Assembly: GCA_007695055.1 (NCBI GenBank)
Contig: REEM01000052.1
Location: 1 to 37,333 of the forward strand
Reading direction: 5' to 3'
DNA length: 37,333 bases
From: Spirochaetaceae bacterium
GTDB lineage: Bacteria; Spirochaetota; Spirochaetia; DSM-27196; SLAA01
Shown here: piece by piece, positions 17,750 through 25,223 of the stretch
Numbering within the stretch: the stretch's first letter is position 1
Layout: each line of letters begins with the position of its first letter
Notes under the pieces: model-generated
Seen by the model: the letters and a program-made list of their open reading frames with translations, nothing else
The model's database searches: none
What the model was told of the DNA's origin: nothing
Program-made: the position numbers and the translations under genes

Positions 17750-18718
17750 ATGCAGAATCTGATTTGCCGAGCTCTGATTTTTCTGGCTCTGTTTTTCTCC
17801 ATCTCGGACCAAGCTATGGCTCTTGAGGAGATTGAACACGGTACGCAGGAACTCAACGGGCCTCAGTTTGATCCACTAGGCGGCCTTGCAGAGTCGGTTG
17901 CCTCGGTCGAGGTCTATGAGCACCAGCCCGGAGTAGCTCCCACCTCAGAGCCGGTTGCACGTTTGCAACAGACTGCCTCCGGCACTACAGAGCACCGTAA
18001 GATGGGCTCATCACCCTTAGACACAGACAGTTCCACGCTTGTCCGAAACTACGACACCGACGGACTCCTTGTCCAGGAATACACTGTGGACACTCTCGGT
18101 ATCAAACAACAACGCAAGGCCTTTCTCTACGATGGACATGGGCGCATCCAACAAGTTACCAATTATCAGCGCCAGGACGCGGTCGAGAGCGCGCTCGTTT
18201 TCCTGTATGCCGAGGATCTTTTGGGCGAGGTTGCGGTCTACGAGGCCGACGGTAGGCCCCGCTGGCGACGAGTGTATGAGTATCCGGAGGAGCATGTAGT
18301 CAGATGGTCCTTGCTTCATGCTGACGGAAGGCTACAGCAGGCTGGTGAGTTCATCTATGACGAAGCGAGCGTGCTGCAAGAGCACCGGAGTCTGGACGAG
18401 AACACCATGCTCACCGAGCGCAGAGTCTTTGAATACGACAATGAGAACCGCGCCGTAACAATCTCTACCTTCGACGCAGACAAGGAGCTGATTGAGAAGT
18501 ACAGCTTCGTATATGACAGTGCAGGAAACCTTCTACGTCGGGTTATTGAAGACGGGAACGGTCACCCTGTATCCGTGACTCAGTATCGCTACACCTATGA
18601 TGAACACGGAAGTTGGATACGGGTAGATACATTTCTTGTTGAGGCGCGTCGTGAACGGCCATTTCAGGTACGGCAAAACGTACTCACCCGAGACATCAAC
18701 TACGACTCGTCAAATTGA
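17750..18718 (+). CDS. Secreted YD-repeat-like protein encoded upstream of a two-component system
   Basis: A 322-residue exported protein. The signal peptide at about 1-25 (ICRALIFLALFFSISDQAMA) is followed by a region of roughly 75 residues without recognisable motifs. After it come at least five YD/Rhs-like units spaced 20-30 residues apart, such as YDGHGRIQQVTNY, YDNENRAVTISTF, YDSAGNLLRRV and YDEHGSWIRVDTF. These form beta-hairpins in known YD proteins. It is far too short to be an Rhs toxin and has no toxin tip. The stop overlaps the upstream end of the response-regulator frame, and the AAGGAG serving the regulator begins immediately after it, so all three genes are probably one transcript. 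A periplasmic ligand- or envelope-sensing role for the kinase is inference. Confidence 0.75.
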   Translation: MQNLICRALIFLALFFSISDQAMALEEIEHGTQELNGPQFDPLGGLAESVASVEVYEHQPGVAPTSEPVARLQQTASGTTEHRKMGSSPLDTDSSTLVRNYDTDGLLVQEYTVDTLGIKQQRKAFLYDGHGRIQQVTNYQRQDAVESALVFLYAEDLLGEVAVYEADGRPRWRRVYEYPEEHVVRWSLLHADGRLQQAGEFIYDEASVLQEHRSLDENTMLTERRVFEYDNENRAVTISTFDADKELIEKYSFVYDSAGNLLRRVIEDGNGHPVSVTQYRYTYDEHGSWIRVDTFLVEARRERPFQVRQNVLTRDINYDSSN

Positions 18719-18732
18719 AAGGAGCTTTATTG

Positions 18733-19422
18733 GTGTCACATATTTTTGTGGTTGAGGACAACACTCTCATTCGGGAAGGAATTCGCGACTATCTCGCAAT
18801 TGAGGGAGATCAGGTTACCGAGTTTGACAGTGTAGCCGGGGTGCTTGAGGGCGTGCGAACCCGCAGTCCAGATCTCTTAATTCTGGATATTATGTTGCCG
18901 GACGGCAACGGCCTCCGGCTTGCAAAGGATATTCGAGAGTTCAGCGACGTACCTATACTTTTCCTCACTGCCAAAGACACCGAGTCGGACCGCATCACCG
19001 GTTTCGAGGTAGGCGGAGACGACTACGTAGTAAAGCCCTTCTCGCCCAAGGAGCTCGTGCTTCGCACACGCGCGCTTCTGCGCCGCACGGCCGAGAGCAA
19101 ACCCGAACATGCTCGCCACAATGCCTTCGTGTGTGATGGTCGGACTCTCCGCCTGGATGACACCACACACAAAGACTACCTTGACGACGAGGAACTCCAT
19201 CTCACAATCTCTGAACGTCGCATACTGCGACGACTCAGCGAGGAACCCGGCCGGGTAGTGAGTCGAGAACGCATATTAGGTGACTGTCTCGACTACATTC
19301 ACGACGGTTCACACCGGACTGTCGACACCCATATTGCCAATCTGCGTGCCAAACTCGACTCCGGAGACTGGATTGAGACGGTGCGGGGAGTCGGATACCG
19401 CTTTCGAGGCGCCCCTGCATGA
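18733..19422 (+). CDS. OmpR-family response regulator
   Basis: DNA-binding response regulator of 229 residues counted from GTG 18733. Receiver domain (1-118): acidic pair Glu8-Asp9, phosphoacceptor Asp52 in LDIMLPDGNG, Thr79 in LFLTA and Lys101 in VVKPFSP. The winged-helix domain (about 130-229) has RVVSRERILGD, HRTVDTHIANLRAKL and IETVRGVGYRF, typical of OmpR/PhoB regulators. The frame extends to a TTG at 18715 overlapping the previous stop. GTG 18733 is preferred because AAGGAG ends 8 bases before it and the protein then starts in the canonical way (SHIFVVEDN). Its stop overlaps the kinase start by ATGA. Confidence 0.93.
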   Translation: MSHIFVVEDNTLIREGIRDYLAIEGDQVTEFDSVAGVLEGVRTRSPDLLILDIMLPDGNGLRLAKDIREFSDVPILFLTAKDTESDRITGFEVGGDDYVVKPFSPKELVLRTRALLRRTAESKPEHARHNAFVCDGRTLRLDDTTHKDYLDDEELHLTISERRILRRLSEEPGRVVSRERILGDCLDYIHDGSHRTVDTHIANLRAKLDSGDWIETVRGVGYRFRGAPA

Positions 19423-20792
19423 AGACTCTTTTCGCGCGTTCCTTTGCTGCCTTTTTTGTTTCGCTTCTGCTGTTGGTACTGATCATCCTTGCTGTGTTCT
19501 TGTTCGGAATGCGCCGATCAATTGGCGACTGGAACATGTATCGGCGCCAAAGTCTTCAGAATATCATTGTTCCAAGCCTCAACGAACTTGCACGCCGCGA
19601 AGGAGGACTCAACCCGAACTCGGTGGAGCGTGAACTGTCTCAGTTCCTGAACCCCAATCAGTATGTCTACGTCTTTGATGCTGAACGCCGACCGGTCTTT
19701 CTCTACCACGGCGGTGAACGGCGTGCCATTGGTGATCCTGAGGTCGTGGAGGAGCTTATTTCGCCCCTAGAAGAGCGTGGAGCCATGCCAGCCGCACTCT
19801 TTGATGGCGATATAGTCATTGGATTTCTGGCCGCCGATACATTGGGCTTCATGAGCGATGTTGCCAATCTGCGGTTCCTTCACTCGGTTATGGTGACTCT
19901 TCTGACCGCAGTCATTCTCGCCGGGTTGGTAGCCTTTGTTCCGGCGTATAGCATCTCACGCGGAATATCCAACAGCGTGAAGAAACTCGCGGATGGGTTG
20001 GCTGCCATTGGTGAAGGGAAACGTGACATTGAGTTCCGTCGCAGCGGAGCCGCCTTGGAGCTTGCCCTGGTAGCTGAAACCGCCGAGAGTCTGCAGACCC
20101 GGCTTGAGTACGAAGAGAAACTACGGCGTCAATGGGCACAGGATATTTCACATGATCTTCGTACTCCGATCACAGCCGTCCGCACACAACTAGAAGGAAT
20201 GATAGAGGGCGTTGTGGAACCGACCCCGACCCTTTTTCAGGCTATGTTTCAGGAACTGCTGCAGATCGAGCTTCTGGTGCGGGACCTGAGAGAGCTGAGC
20301 CATATCGAGTCCCCCGAGATGCGACTTGAAGAGAGGAGCATTGACAGCGAGTCTTTTATTGGGTTGCTTGTCCACCGGAGCAAGGCAGCACATCAGCGGG
20401 ACGACATCTCCTATGTTACGGAGACGCAGATTAAATCATTCGTGGGAGACGAACAACTACTCCTGCGTGCGGTAGATAATGTTGTGCAGAACGCAGTTGC
20501 ACATGTGAGCCACGGCGGTGGAATTCGGCTCTGCATTGCGAAGGCTGAGGCCCCCATGGCCACACGCATTGAGGTATGTAACACAGGCTTTATTAGTGAG
20601 CAGGATCTTCCTCATGTTTTTGAACGCCTCTACCGATCGGCAGATCAACCGGGGCGCAACGCCAGCAGCGGGGGATCGGGGCTTGGCCTGTCTATTACCA
20701 AGGCAATAATTGAGCTTCACGGTGGCCTGATAAGCATGGTTCAGGAAGAGAACGACACCATTGTGCGTATCTTGTTACCGTCGCACCAGTAA
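19419..20792 (+). CDS. Sensor histidine kinase
   Basis: Membrane sensor kinase of 457 residues, partner of the adjacent regulator (ATGA overlap). Helix 1 lies at about 10-30. A periplasmic domain of about 120 residues (31-153) and helix 2 at about 154-176 follow. A HAMP-like linker (177-230) leads to the dimerisation domain with phosphoacceptor His245 in SHDLRTP. The catalytic domain has the N box (DNVVQNAVAHV), a G1-like segment at EVCNTG and G2 GSGLGLSITKAIIELHGG. The periplasmic domain has no recognised fold, and the upstream secreted YD-repeat protein may act with it. Target genes cannot be deduced from sequence. Confidence 0.93.
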   Translation: MKTLFARSFAAFFVSLLLLVLIILAVFLFGMRRSIGDWNMYRRQSLQNIIVPSLNELARREGGLNPNSVERELSQFLNPNQYVYVFDAERRPVFLYHGGERRAIGDPEVVEELISPLEERGAMPAALFDGDIVIGFLAADTLGFMSDVANLRFLHSVMVTLLTAVILAGLVAFVPAYSISRGISNSVKKLADGLAAIGEGKRDIEFRRSGAALELALVAETAESLQTRLEYEEKLRRQWAQDISHDLRTPITAVRTQLEGMIEGVVEPTPTLFQAMFQELLQIELLVRDLRELSHIESPEMRLEERSIDSESFIGLLVHRSKAAHQRDDISYVTETQIKSFVGDEQLLLRAVDNVVQNAVAHVSHGGGIRLCIAKAEAPMATRIEVCNTGFISEQDLPHVFERLYRSADQPGRNASSGGSGLGLSITKAIIELHGGLISMVQEENDTIVRILLPSHQ

Positions 20793-20851
20793 TCTAGAGC
20801 TCGCCCATGTCAATAAACGAAACGTCGTCCTAAATCCGCGAACAATTGCGA

Positions 20852-20880
20852 TTGCGCACGGAATCTTTTTCCATTATAGT
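20852..20880 (+). promoter_or_regulatory. Promoter of the IclR gene with IclR-like operator in its spacer
   Basis: TTGCGC and TATAGT with a 17-base spacer. The spacer holds CGGAATCTTTTTCCA (20859-20873), an imperfect GGAA/TTCC palindrome resembling the enterobacterial IclR operator consensus (TGGAA...TTCCA). The -10 box ends 9 bases before ATG 20890, with no Shine-Dalgarno. Its position suggests that the regulator represses its own transcription. Confidence 0.5.
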
Positions 20881-20889
20881 AGTGAGATC

Positions 20890-21696
20890 ATGAGCGACCT
20901 AGAAGCACTCGATTCACAGCACGAGGCAGTACCAACAAGGTCTGTGATTAAGACCATGCAACTTCTTGAACAACTCTCACGCGACGGAGAAAGCAGTCTT
21001 GGTGAAGTTGCGAACCGCCTTGGAATGCATAAGAGTACCGTACATCGCTTTGTTAACTCTCTTAAAGAACTGGGATACGTTCGTCAGAACCCGGACAACG
21101 AACGGTATAGCCTGACGCTCAAGCTTTTTGAGGTGGGCTCGGCGGTTCTTGAGCGCACTGAGCTCTGGAAAGAGGCGCACCCAATCATGAAGACCCTCGC
21201 CGAGCAAACCCTGGAGACCGTGCATCTGGCGGCGCTGGAAAACGACGAGCTCGTGTATCTCCACAAGATTGAGTCCACGCGTGCACTGCGTGTTTCCATG
21301 AATACCCGGGTTGGACGCACGGCCCCGCTCCATTGTACATCTCTTGGCAAGGTGCTCCTTGGCTCACTCTCGGAGCGTAAACGTGAGCGACTCATGAAGA
21401 AGGTCCGCTATGACCGCTACACAGAACATACCCGCACCGAGCCGGATGCCTTAGCCGAGGAACTGGAAAAGGTAGCGAAACGCGGGTATGCCTTTGATAA
21501 CGAGGAACATGAGTTGGGCGTACGGTGTGTTGGCGCTCCCATTCGAAACGCCGTTGGGGATGTTGTTGCTGCGCTGAGTGTTTCTATGCCAAGCGTGCGC
21601 TTAACCGACGAGAACAGAGAGACCTACACCGATCTAGTAGTGCGGAGTGCTCAGAATATTTCCTATAAACTCGGGTGGCGAGCACCCACTACATAG
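20890..21696 (+). CDS. IclR-family transcriptional regulator
   Basis: A 268-residue regulator. The N-terminal winged helix (about 15-75) includes RSVIKTMQLLEQLS, SLGEVANRLGMHKSTVHRFV and LKELGYV. The C-terminal effector domain (about 85-265) includes TVHLAALENDELVYLHKIES, LHCTSLGKVLL and a late GYAFDNEEHELGVRCVGAPI segment, as in KdgR/IclR regulators of sugar-acid or aromatic-acid catabolism. The open frame extends upstream to 20761, but ATG 20890 is the likely start because a promoter lies directly before it. No catabolic gene adjoins; the facing neighbour is ptsN. The regulated pathway cannot be inferred. Confidence 0.92.
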   Translation: MSDLEALDSQHEAVPTRSVIKTMQLLEQLSRDGESSLGEVANRLGMHKSTVHRFVNSLKELGYVRQNPDNERYSLTLKLFEVGSAVLERTELWKEAHPIMKTLAEQTLETVHLAALENDELVYLHKIESTRALRVSMNTRVGRTAPLHCTSLGKVLLGSLSERKRERLMKKVRYDRYTEHTRTEPDALAEELEKVAKRGYAFDNEEHELGVRCVGAPIRNAVGDVVAALSVSMPSVRLTDENRETYTDLVVRSAQNISYKLGWRAPTT

Positions 21697-21712
21697 AAAT
21701 CTGGTCTGAACC

Positions 21713-22192
21713 CTAGTTCTGCGTCGGATCAACGGTTTCCATTCCAACCGCCTCGGCAAATACGTTGTAGAGTTCGCCGTCGGTCTTGGCCGATGCAACA
21801 CGATGCATGACTGCTTTGTCTTTGAGAATGCTGCAGATCTCGGTAAGGAACCGTAAGTGGGGATCAATAGAGCCAATAGGTGAAAGGGTCAGCACAAATA
21901 CCTGGGCTGGCTTTTTGTCCAGGCTTTCGAAGTCAATTTTCTTCTTACTCACTCCAATAGCAATGACAAAATCTTCAACACCGGCGGTTTTGGCATGCGG
22001 GATAGCGAGCCCGTTTTCCATTCCAGTAGAGATCTCGCGCTCATGGTTGAGAAGGTCTTTCTTTGCCAACTCGCAATCAGAGACCTTTCCGCTACGACAA
22101 GCTATATCGAGGAGAGCTTCAATAACTTGTCTTTTGGTTTTACCGGGCAACTTGGTTGCCACAAGGTCAGGTGTAAGGTATTCTCGTAACAC
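21713..22192 (-). CDS. ptsN: PTS EIIA(Ntr)-like protein PtsN
   Basis: EIIA domain of the fructose/mannitol family, 159 residues, in the form used as a regulatory phosphocarrier (nitrogen PTS) rather than for sugar import. The phosphorylated residue is predicted to be His66 in GLAIPHAKT. Family motifs include the opening YLTPDLV, EREISTGMENG and AIGVSKKKIDF. No EIIB or EIIC domain and no hpr or ptsP gene adjoins it, consistent with a stand-alone regulator. The start is GTG 22192 without a ribosome-binding site; a perfect TTGACA and a CAGAAT box lie directly upstream. The N-terminus matches the family length from this GTG. Its target is unknown; potassium and cell-envelope regulation are known targets elsewhere. 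Confidence 0.9.
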   Translation of the reverse strand: MLREYLTPDLVATKLPGKTKRQVIEALLDIACRSGKVSDCELAKKDLLNHEREISTGMENGLAIPHAKTAGVEDFVIAIGVSKKKIDFESLDKKPAQVFVLTLSPIGSIDPHLRFLTEICSILKDKAVMHRVASAKTDGELYNVFAEAVGMETVDPTQN

Positions 22193-22198
22193 TCTGTT

Positions 22199-22227
22199 AT
22201 TCTGCGATGCAGGGTAATAATTGTCAA
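22199..22227 (-). promoter_or_regulatory. Promoter of ptsN, predicted leaderless
   Basis: Minus-strand TTGACA (perfect consensus) and CAGAAT with a 17-base spacer. The -10 box ends 6 bases before the GTG start, which would put the first transcribed base at the start codon. Confidence 0.6.
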
Positions 22228-22324
22228 GCGGGATAAACCTACAGCGATAGGAACGGCACGACGCTCAAAAAGGCTCGGATTGTGCTACATTTGCATGCTT
22301 TCTGTAGTAGATATGTCCTGCATA

Positions 22325-22354
22325 TTGAGGATGAAATCTTTGCCTCGGTATAGT
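22325..22354 (+). promoter_or_regulatory. Candidate promoter of the mnh/mbh operon
   Basis: TTGAGG and TATAGT with an 18-base spacer, about 100 bases upstream of the first antiporter gene. The space between would be a 5' leader with AAGGAG at its end. No riboswitch structure was recognised in it. Confidence 0.35.
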
Positions 22355-22457
22355 GAAAAAACGGACGAATATGCTAATGTTCAGCCTACACATGCACCGG
22401 AGCGACAACAAGCCGTGCGGCGTGTACACTACACCATAGCGGAGTAAGGAGAAGCCT

Positions 22458-22970
22458 ATGAAGCAAAAAGCAACAGCGCATGTCTTTGGCGTTCTCTTCA
22501 CCGTAGCGCTTTTAACAATCGTTTGGATTGTCTACAACGAAAGTGCTGACCTCGCAACCGTTGGGCTTGGTGTTGTGCTCGCTTTCATAGCGCTCATCCT
22601 CACCGATACCTTTGTCATGAAGGAGGACTACCGGCAGGCCTACAGGATCAGCCTCGTTTCTATACTCAAGTACGTACCGTTTATTTTTTTGCAGATATAC
22701 ATCTCCGGTTTTGACGCGATTTACCGAGTTTTTACCGGTAAGGTAAATGTCGGCGTAGTTGAGATCAAAACAAAACTCCCAACCGATTTCCAACGCGCGC
22801 TGCTTTCAAATGCAATCACCCTCACTCCCGGTACCGTGACACTTGACCAGGATGATGAAGACATGACCATTATCTGGCTTGACTGCGCTACCCCGGATCC
22901 AGAGACAGCTGGCGAAACAATAAAAGGAAACTTTGAGCGAATACTTCTCGGCAAGAAGGAGCGCTCATGA
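22458..22970 (+). CDS. mnhE: Mrp/Mnh cation antiporter subunit E (MbhA-like)
   Basis: First gene of an eight-gene membrane complex that exchanges Na+ (or K+) for H+. 170 residues. Two or three N-terminal membrane helices (about 8-27, 32-50 and 70-90) are followed by a cytoplasmic domain containing LPTDFQRALLSNAITLTPGTVTLD, the most conserved stretch of MrpE/MnhE. AAGGAG precedes the ATG by 7 bases. It overlaps the next gene by ATGA. MrpE is usually at the end of canonical mrpA-G operons; here it is first, as in archaeal-type mbh clusters. Confidence 0.93.
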   Translation: MKQKATAHVFGVLFTVALLTIVWIVYNESADLATVGLGVVLAFIALILTDTFVMKEDYRQAYRISLVSILKYVPFIFLQIYISGFDAIYRVFTGKVNVGVVEIKTKLPTDFQRALLSNAITLTPGTVTLDQDDEDMTIIWLDCATPDPETAGETIKGNFERILLGKKERS

Positions 22971-23227
22971 ACTTCTATACCATAGTCATTATTGCGCTCG
23001 TGGCGGCAGCTATAGGTTCCTTGGCACGTATTATCGCAGGCCCCACCATCTGGGATCGCCTGCTGGGACTCAACGTCGTTTCTTCGAAAGTTATCATGGT
23101 AGTCATTGTTTTTGCCCTTATGCTGGACACAGGATACTTACTTGATATGGCAATTATCTATGCGCTTCTTGGTTACCTCGGCGGAGTGCTCACTGCACGC
23201 TTCATAGAACGACGAGGAAACCTCTAG
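22967..23227 (+). CDS. mnhF: Mrp/Mnh antiporter subunit F (MbhB-like)
   Basis: An 86-residue integral membrane protein of three helices. It contains AGPTIWDRLLGLNVVSSKVIMV, the family signature (the GPt..DRl..ln pattern), then a helix-loop-helix ending with YALLGYLGGVLTARFIERRG. The length is normal for MrpF. The start overlaps the mnhE stop by 4 bases and the next start lies about 20 bases downstream, so translation is coupled. It is a structural subunit of the antiporter. Confidence 0.92.
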   Translation: MNFYTIVIIALVAAAIGSLARIIAGPTIWDRLLGLNVVSSKVIMVVIVFALMLDTGYLLDMAIIYALLGYLGGVLTARFIERRGNL

Positions 23228-23247
23228 GCCATGCGGAGAACTTGGAT

Positions 23248-23628
23248 ATGAACATACTAATTGGGCAAATTCTTATTGGAATAGGCTTGGTGTTTATTAC
23301 CATAGGCACCTTTAGTCTCCTGCGTTTGGGAGACTTCTATACTCGAATCCTCATAACTTCAAAGATCGACTCCATGGGACTCATTACCGTTATTTTTGGG
23401 GCTATGATCATCTCGGGCTGGACCTTTTTCACCGCAAAGCTTGCCTTTATTCTGCTGTTTGAAATGATCACCGCGCCAATTGGAGCACACGCAGTTGCCC
23501 GCTCGGCCTACCGCAGCGGCTACCAAATTATTAACCATACCCGCCTCTTCACCAGACGAAGGGACAGTAACATAGACGCCGAAGGCCATATTGTGCAAAG
23601 GGTTGAAGACTTTGGAGACCTGACATGA
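23248..23628 (+). CDS. mnhG: Mrp/Mnh antiporter subunit G (MbhC-like)
   Basis: A 126-residue membrane protein with three helices. It shows the MrpG pattern IGTFSLLRLGDFYTRIL, then KIDSMGLITVIFGAMI and ITAPIGAHAVARSAYRSG. A charged tail of about 35 residues follows, longer than in many MrpG. A TTG six bases earlier is in frame. ATG 23248 is preferred because GGAG lies about 10 bases before it. The end overlaps the next gene by ATGA. Confidence 0.92.
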   Translation: MNILIGQILIGIGLVFITIGTFSLLRLGDFYTRILITSKIDSMGLITVIFGAMIISGWTFFTAKLAFILLFEMITAPIGAHAVARSAYRSGYQIINHTRLFTRRRDSNIDAEGHIVQRVEDFGDLT

Positions 23629-24185
23629 ACACCATTGTAGCGGAAGCGGCCCTGCTGCTTGTCATGGCTCTCATGGCACTTCTGACAATTCAGACAAAGA
23701 TCCTGCGCATGGCCATTGTCTATATGGGTATTTTTTCGCTGGCGGCCTCACTCGTATATGTCCTCTACCGCGCCCCGGATGTTGCAATAGCAGAGGCGGT
23801 CATTGGAAGTGGACTCGTCGCACTGCTCTACCTGAGCGCGCTTAAACGCTACCGAGTGTATACCATTGGTGTAGTAGGTTCAGACATGCCAAATGTGAGC
23901 GACCGGCACATTCTGAGGTTAGAGCGCAAAGCGGTTATCAACGATATTGCCGAGTTCTGTGTGGAGCGGGAACGTGAGCCACAGACGGTCTTCTCGCAGG
24001 AGAGTATTGACGAGGCTCTGTTGAACACCAACTACGATATCGTCATTGAGGAGTACGAAGGCGGCATTCGCCTCTACGGTCACGACGAAAACTATCTGGT
24101 AGACGAACTTGAGCTGTTGTTCTCTATCCGAGATCGAGACGCAGAGCTTGAGGTCATACGATTTCGCGCTGGAGCAGGAATATGA
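23625..24185 (+). CDS. MbhD-like antiporter subunit (MrpA C-terminal homologue, DUF4040) with a soluble extension
   Basis: The first about 75 residues form three helices ending in YRAPDVAIAEAVIGSGLVALLYLSALKRY, the DUF4040/MbhD motif that in standard Mrp complexes belongs to the C-terminal part of the large MrpA subunit. Residues 80-186 form a charged soluble domain with no family I recognise, for example NTNYDIVIEEYEGGIRLYG and DELELLFSIRDRDAELEVI. Archaeal MbhD is under 100 residues, so the extension is notable. Both ends overlap neighbours by ATGA. The side of the membrane on which the extension lies is not determined. Confidence 0.85.
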   Translation: MNTIVAEAALLLVMALMALLTIQTKILRMAIVYMGIFSLAASLVYVLYRAPDVAIAEAVIGSGLVALLYLSALKRYRVYTIGVVGSDMPNVSDRHILRLERKAVINDIAEFCVEREREPQTVFSQESIDEALLNTNYDIVIEEYEGGIRLYGHDENYLVDELELLFSIRDRDAELEVIRFRAGAGI

Positions 24186-24493
24186 AAAACATTGCAGTCG
24201 CTGTATTCTGCTTTGCCATGTTTTTCGGAGTGGTATTTCTCACGGTGGAACACAAGGTTGAGCTGGAACCGACGCTCTATAACTACTTCATTGAACAAGG
24301 CACTGCGGACACCGGAGCTCAGAATATTGTAGCCGGAATCCTCTTGAACTACCGTATGTATGACACGGTGTTTGAGGCCATGATACTGCTTACCTCGGTT
24401 ATGGGGATGCTTCACTTCCTCTACACCGGAGATGGCCACGGCCACTCCAAGAAAGCAGGTAGAGAAGCGCACAAGGGAGGCAAGAATGACTGA
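24182..24493 (+). CDS. MbhE-like antiporter subunit (MrpA C-terminal homologue)
   Basis: A 103-residue protein with an N-terminal helix (about 4-22) and a second helix near 62-82. The stretch AQNIVAGILLNYRMYDTVFEAMILLTSVMG matches the MbhE/MrpA-end pattern, in which a conserved Asp-Thr-x-x-Glu precedes the last helix. The C-terminus is rich in His, Gly and Lys. It overlaps the preceding gene by ATGA and the following one by 8 bases. Together with the previous gene it supplies the part of MrpA that lies beyond the NuoL-like core. Confidence 0.83.
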   Translation: MKNIAVAVFCFAMFFGVVFLTVEHKVELEPTLYNYFIEQGTADTGAQNIVAGILLNYRMYDTVFEAMILLTSVMGMLHFLYTGDGHGHSKKAGREAHKGGKND

Positions 24494-24872
24494 GAAGTCT
24501 TCTATCATCTCAACGATGACAGGTTTCTTGTATCCGTTTATTGTGCTCTTTGGCTTCTATATCATTTTTAATGGTCACAACACACCAGGAGGTGGGTTCC
24601 AGGGCGGCTCGGTTATTGCCGCACTGTTCATTGCCCGGTACCTGGTGTTACCGGTAGATGACTTCAACATGGACACGCTGCACTATGTAGAGAAAGCCTT
24701 CTTGGTATTCCTCTTGTTGCTACCGATCGTCTTCATCTTTCCGGGGCTGCATCTGCTCTATGAACAGTTTAACGTCCCCTATCTCATTGTGATGAACTTC
24801 CTCATTGGAATGAAAGTTAGCCTTGGGCTTACCATCATTGTGTTTCGCTTCGGCTTTTTCCGGGAGGGTTAG
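24486..24872 (+). CDS. mnhB: Mrp/Mnh antiporter subunit B (MbhF-like)
   Basis: A 128-residue protein with four helices. The hallmark GHNTPGGGFQGGSVIAALFIARYLV of MrpB/MnhB is present, after LYPFIVLFGFYIIFN. The frame is open further upstream to 24432, but ATG 24486 has AGGGAGG directly before it and gives the normal MrpB N-terminus. It overlaps the MbhE-like gene by 8 bases, and mnhC follows after 6 bases. Confidence 0.93.
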   Translation: MTEKSSIISTMTGFLYPFIVLFGFYIIFNGHNTPGGGFQGGSVIAALFIARYLVLPVDDFNMDTLHYVEKAFLVFLLLLPIVFIFPGLHLLYEQFNVPYLIVMNFLIGMKVSLGLTIIVFRFGFFREG

Positions 24873-24878
24873 AAACAA

Positions 24879-25223
24879 GTGGAGTGGATTGACAGTAGTC
24901 ACCTCAGTTTAGGCTTGTTCTTTGTGGGCCTATACGGAGTCATTTCCCAGCGCAACGTGATAAAGACCATTATCTCGATCAACATTATGGATGCAGCCGC
25001 TATCCTCTTTTTGATCACCGCGAACCTACAACCAGGTAGTGTGCCACCCATTGCTGGCGGAGACCCTTCACGCATGGCAGACCCTGTACCGCAAGCCCTC
25101 ATGATCACCGCGATTGTTATTGGGGTGTCGGTCACCGCTATGTGTCTCGCACTGTTTATTCGCATGGCCCACCGCTACGGATCGTCGGACTGGGAGAAGA
25201 TTGTCCATAGGGTGGAAGACTAA
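24879..25223 (+). CDS. mnhC: Mrp/Mnh antiporter subunit C (MbhG-like, NuoK homologue)
   Basis: A 114-residue NuoK-like subunit with three helices. SQRNVIKTIISINIMDAAAILFLI carries the conserved helix-2 region, and PPIAGGDPSRMADPVPQALMITAIVIGVSVTA is the MrpC signature, whose DP.PQAL.LTAIVI pattern is nearly invariant. The start is GTG 24879, with a GGGAGG sequence lying before the preceding stop. The stop overlaps the mnhD start by one base (TAATG). Expected role: part of the ion path next to MnhD. Confidence 0.94.
   Translation: MEWIDSSHLSLGLFFVGLYGVISQRNVIKTIISINIMDAAAILFLITANLQPGSVPPIAGGDPSRMADPVPQALMITAIVIGVSVTAMCLALFIRMAHRYGSSDWEKIVHRVED

Noticed and set aside
22265-22501. Minus-strand frame of 78 codons between ptsN and mnhE
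   Set aside because: It overlaps the mnhE start and promoter region, has no ribosome-binding site and no family resemblance.
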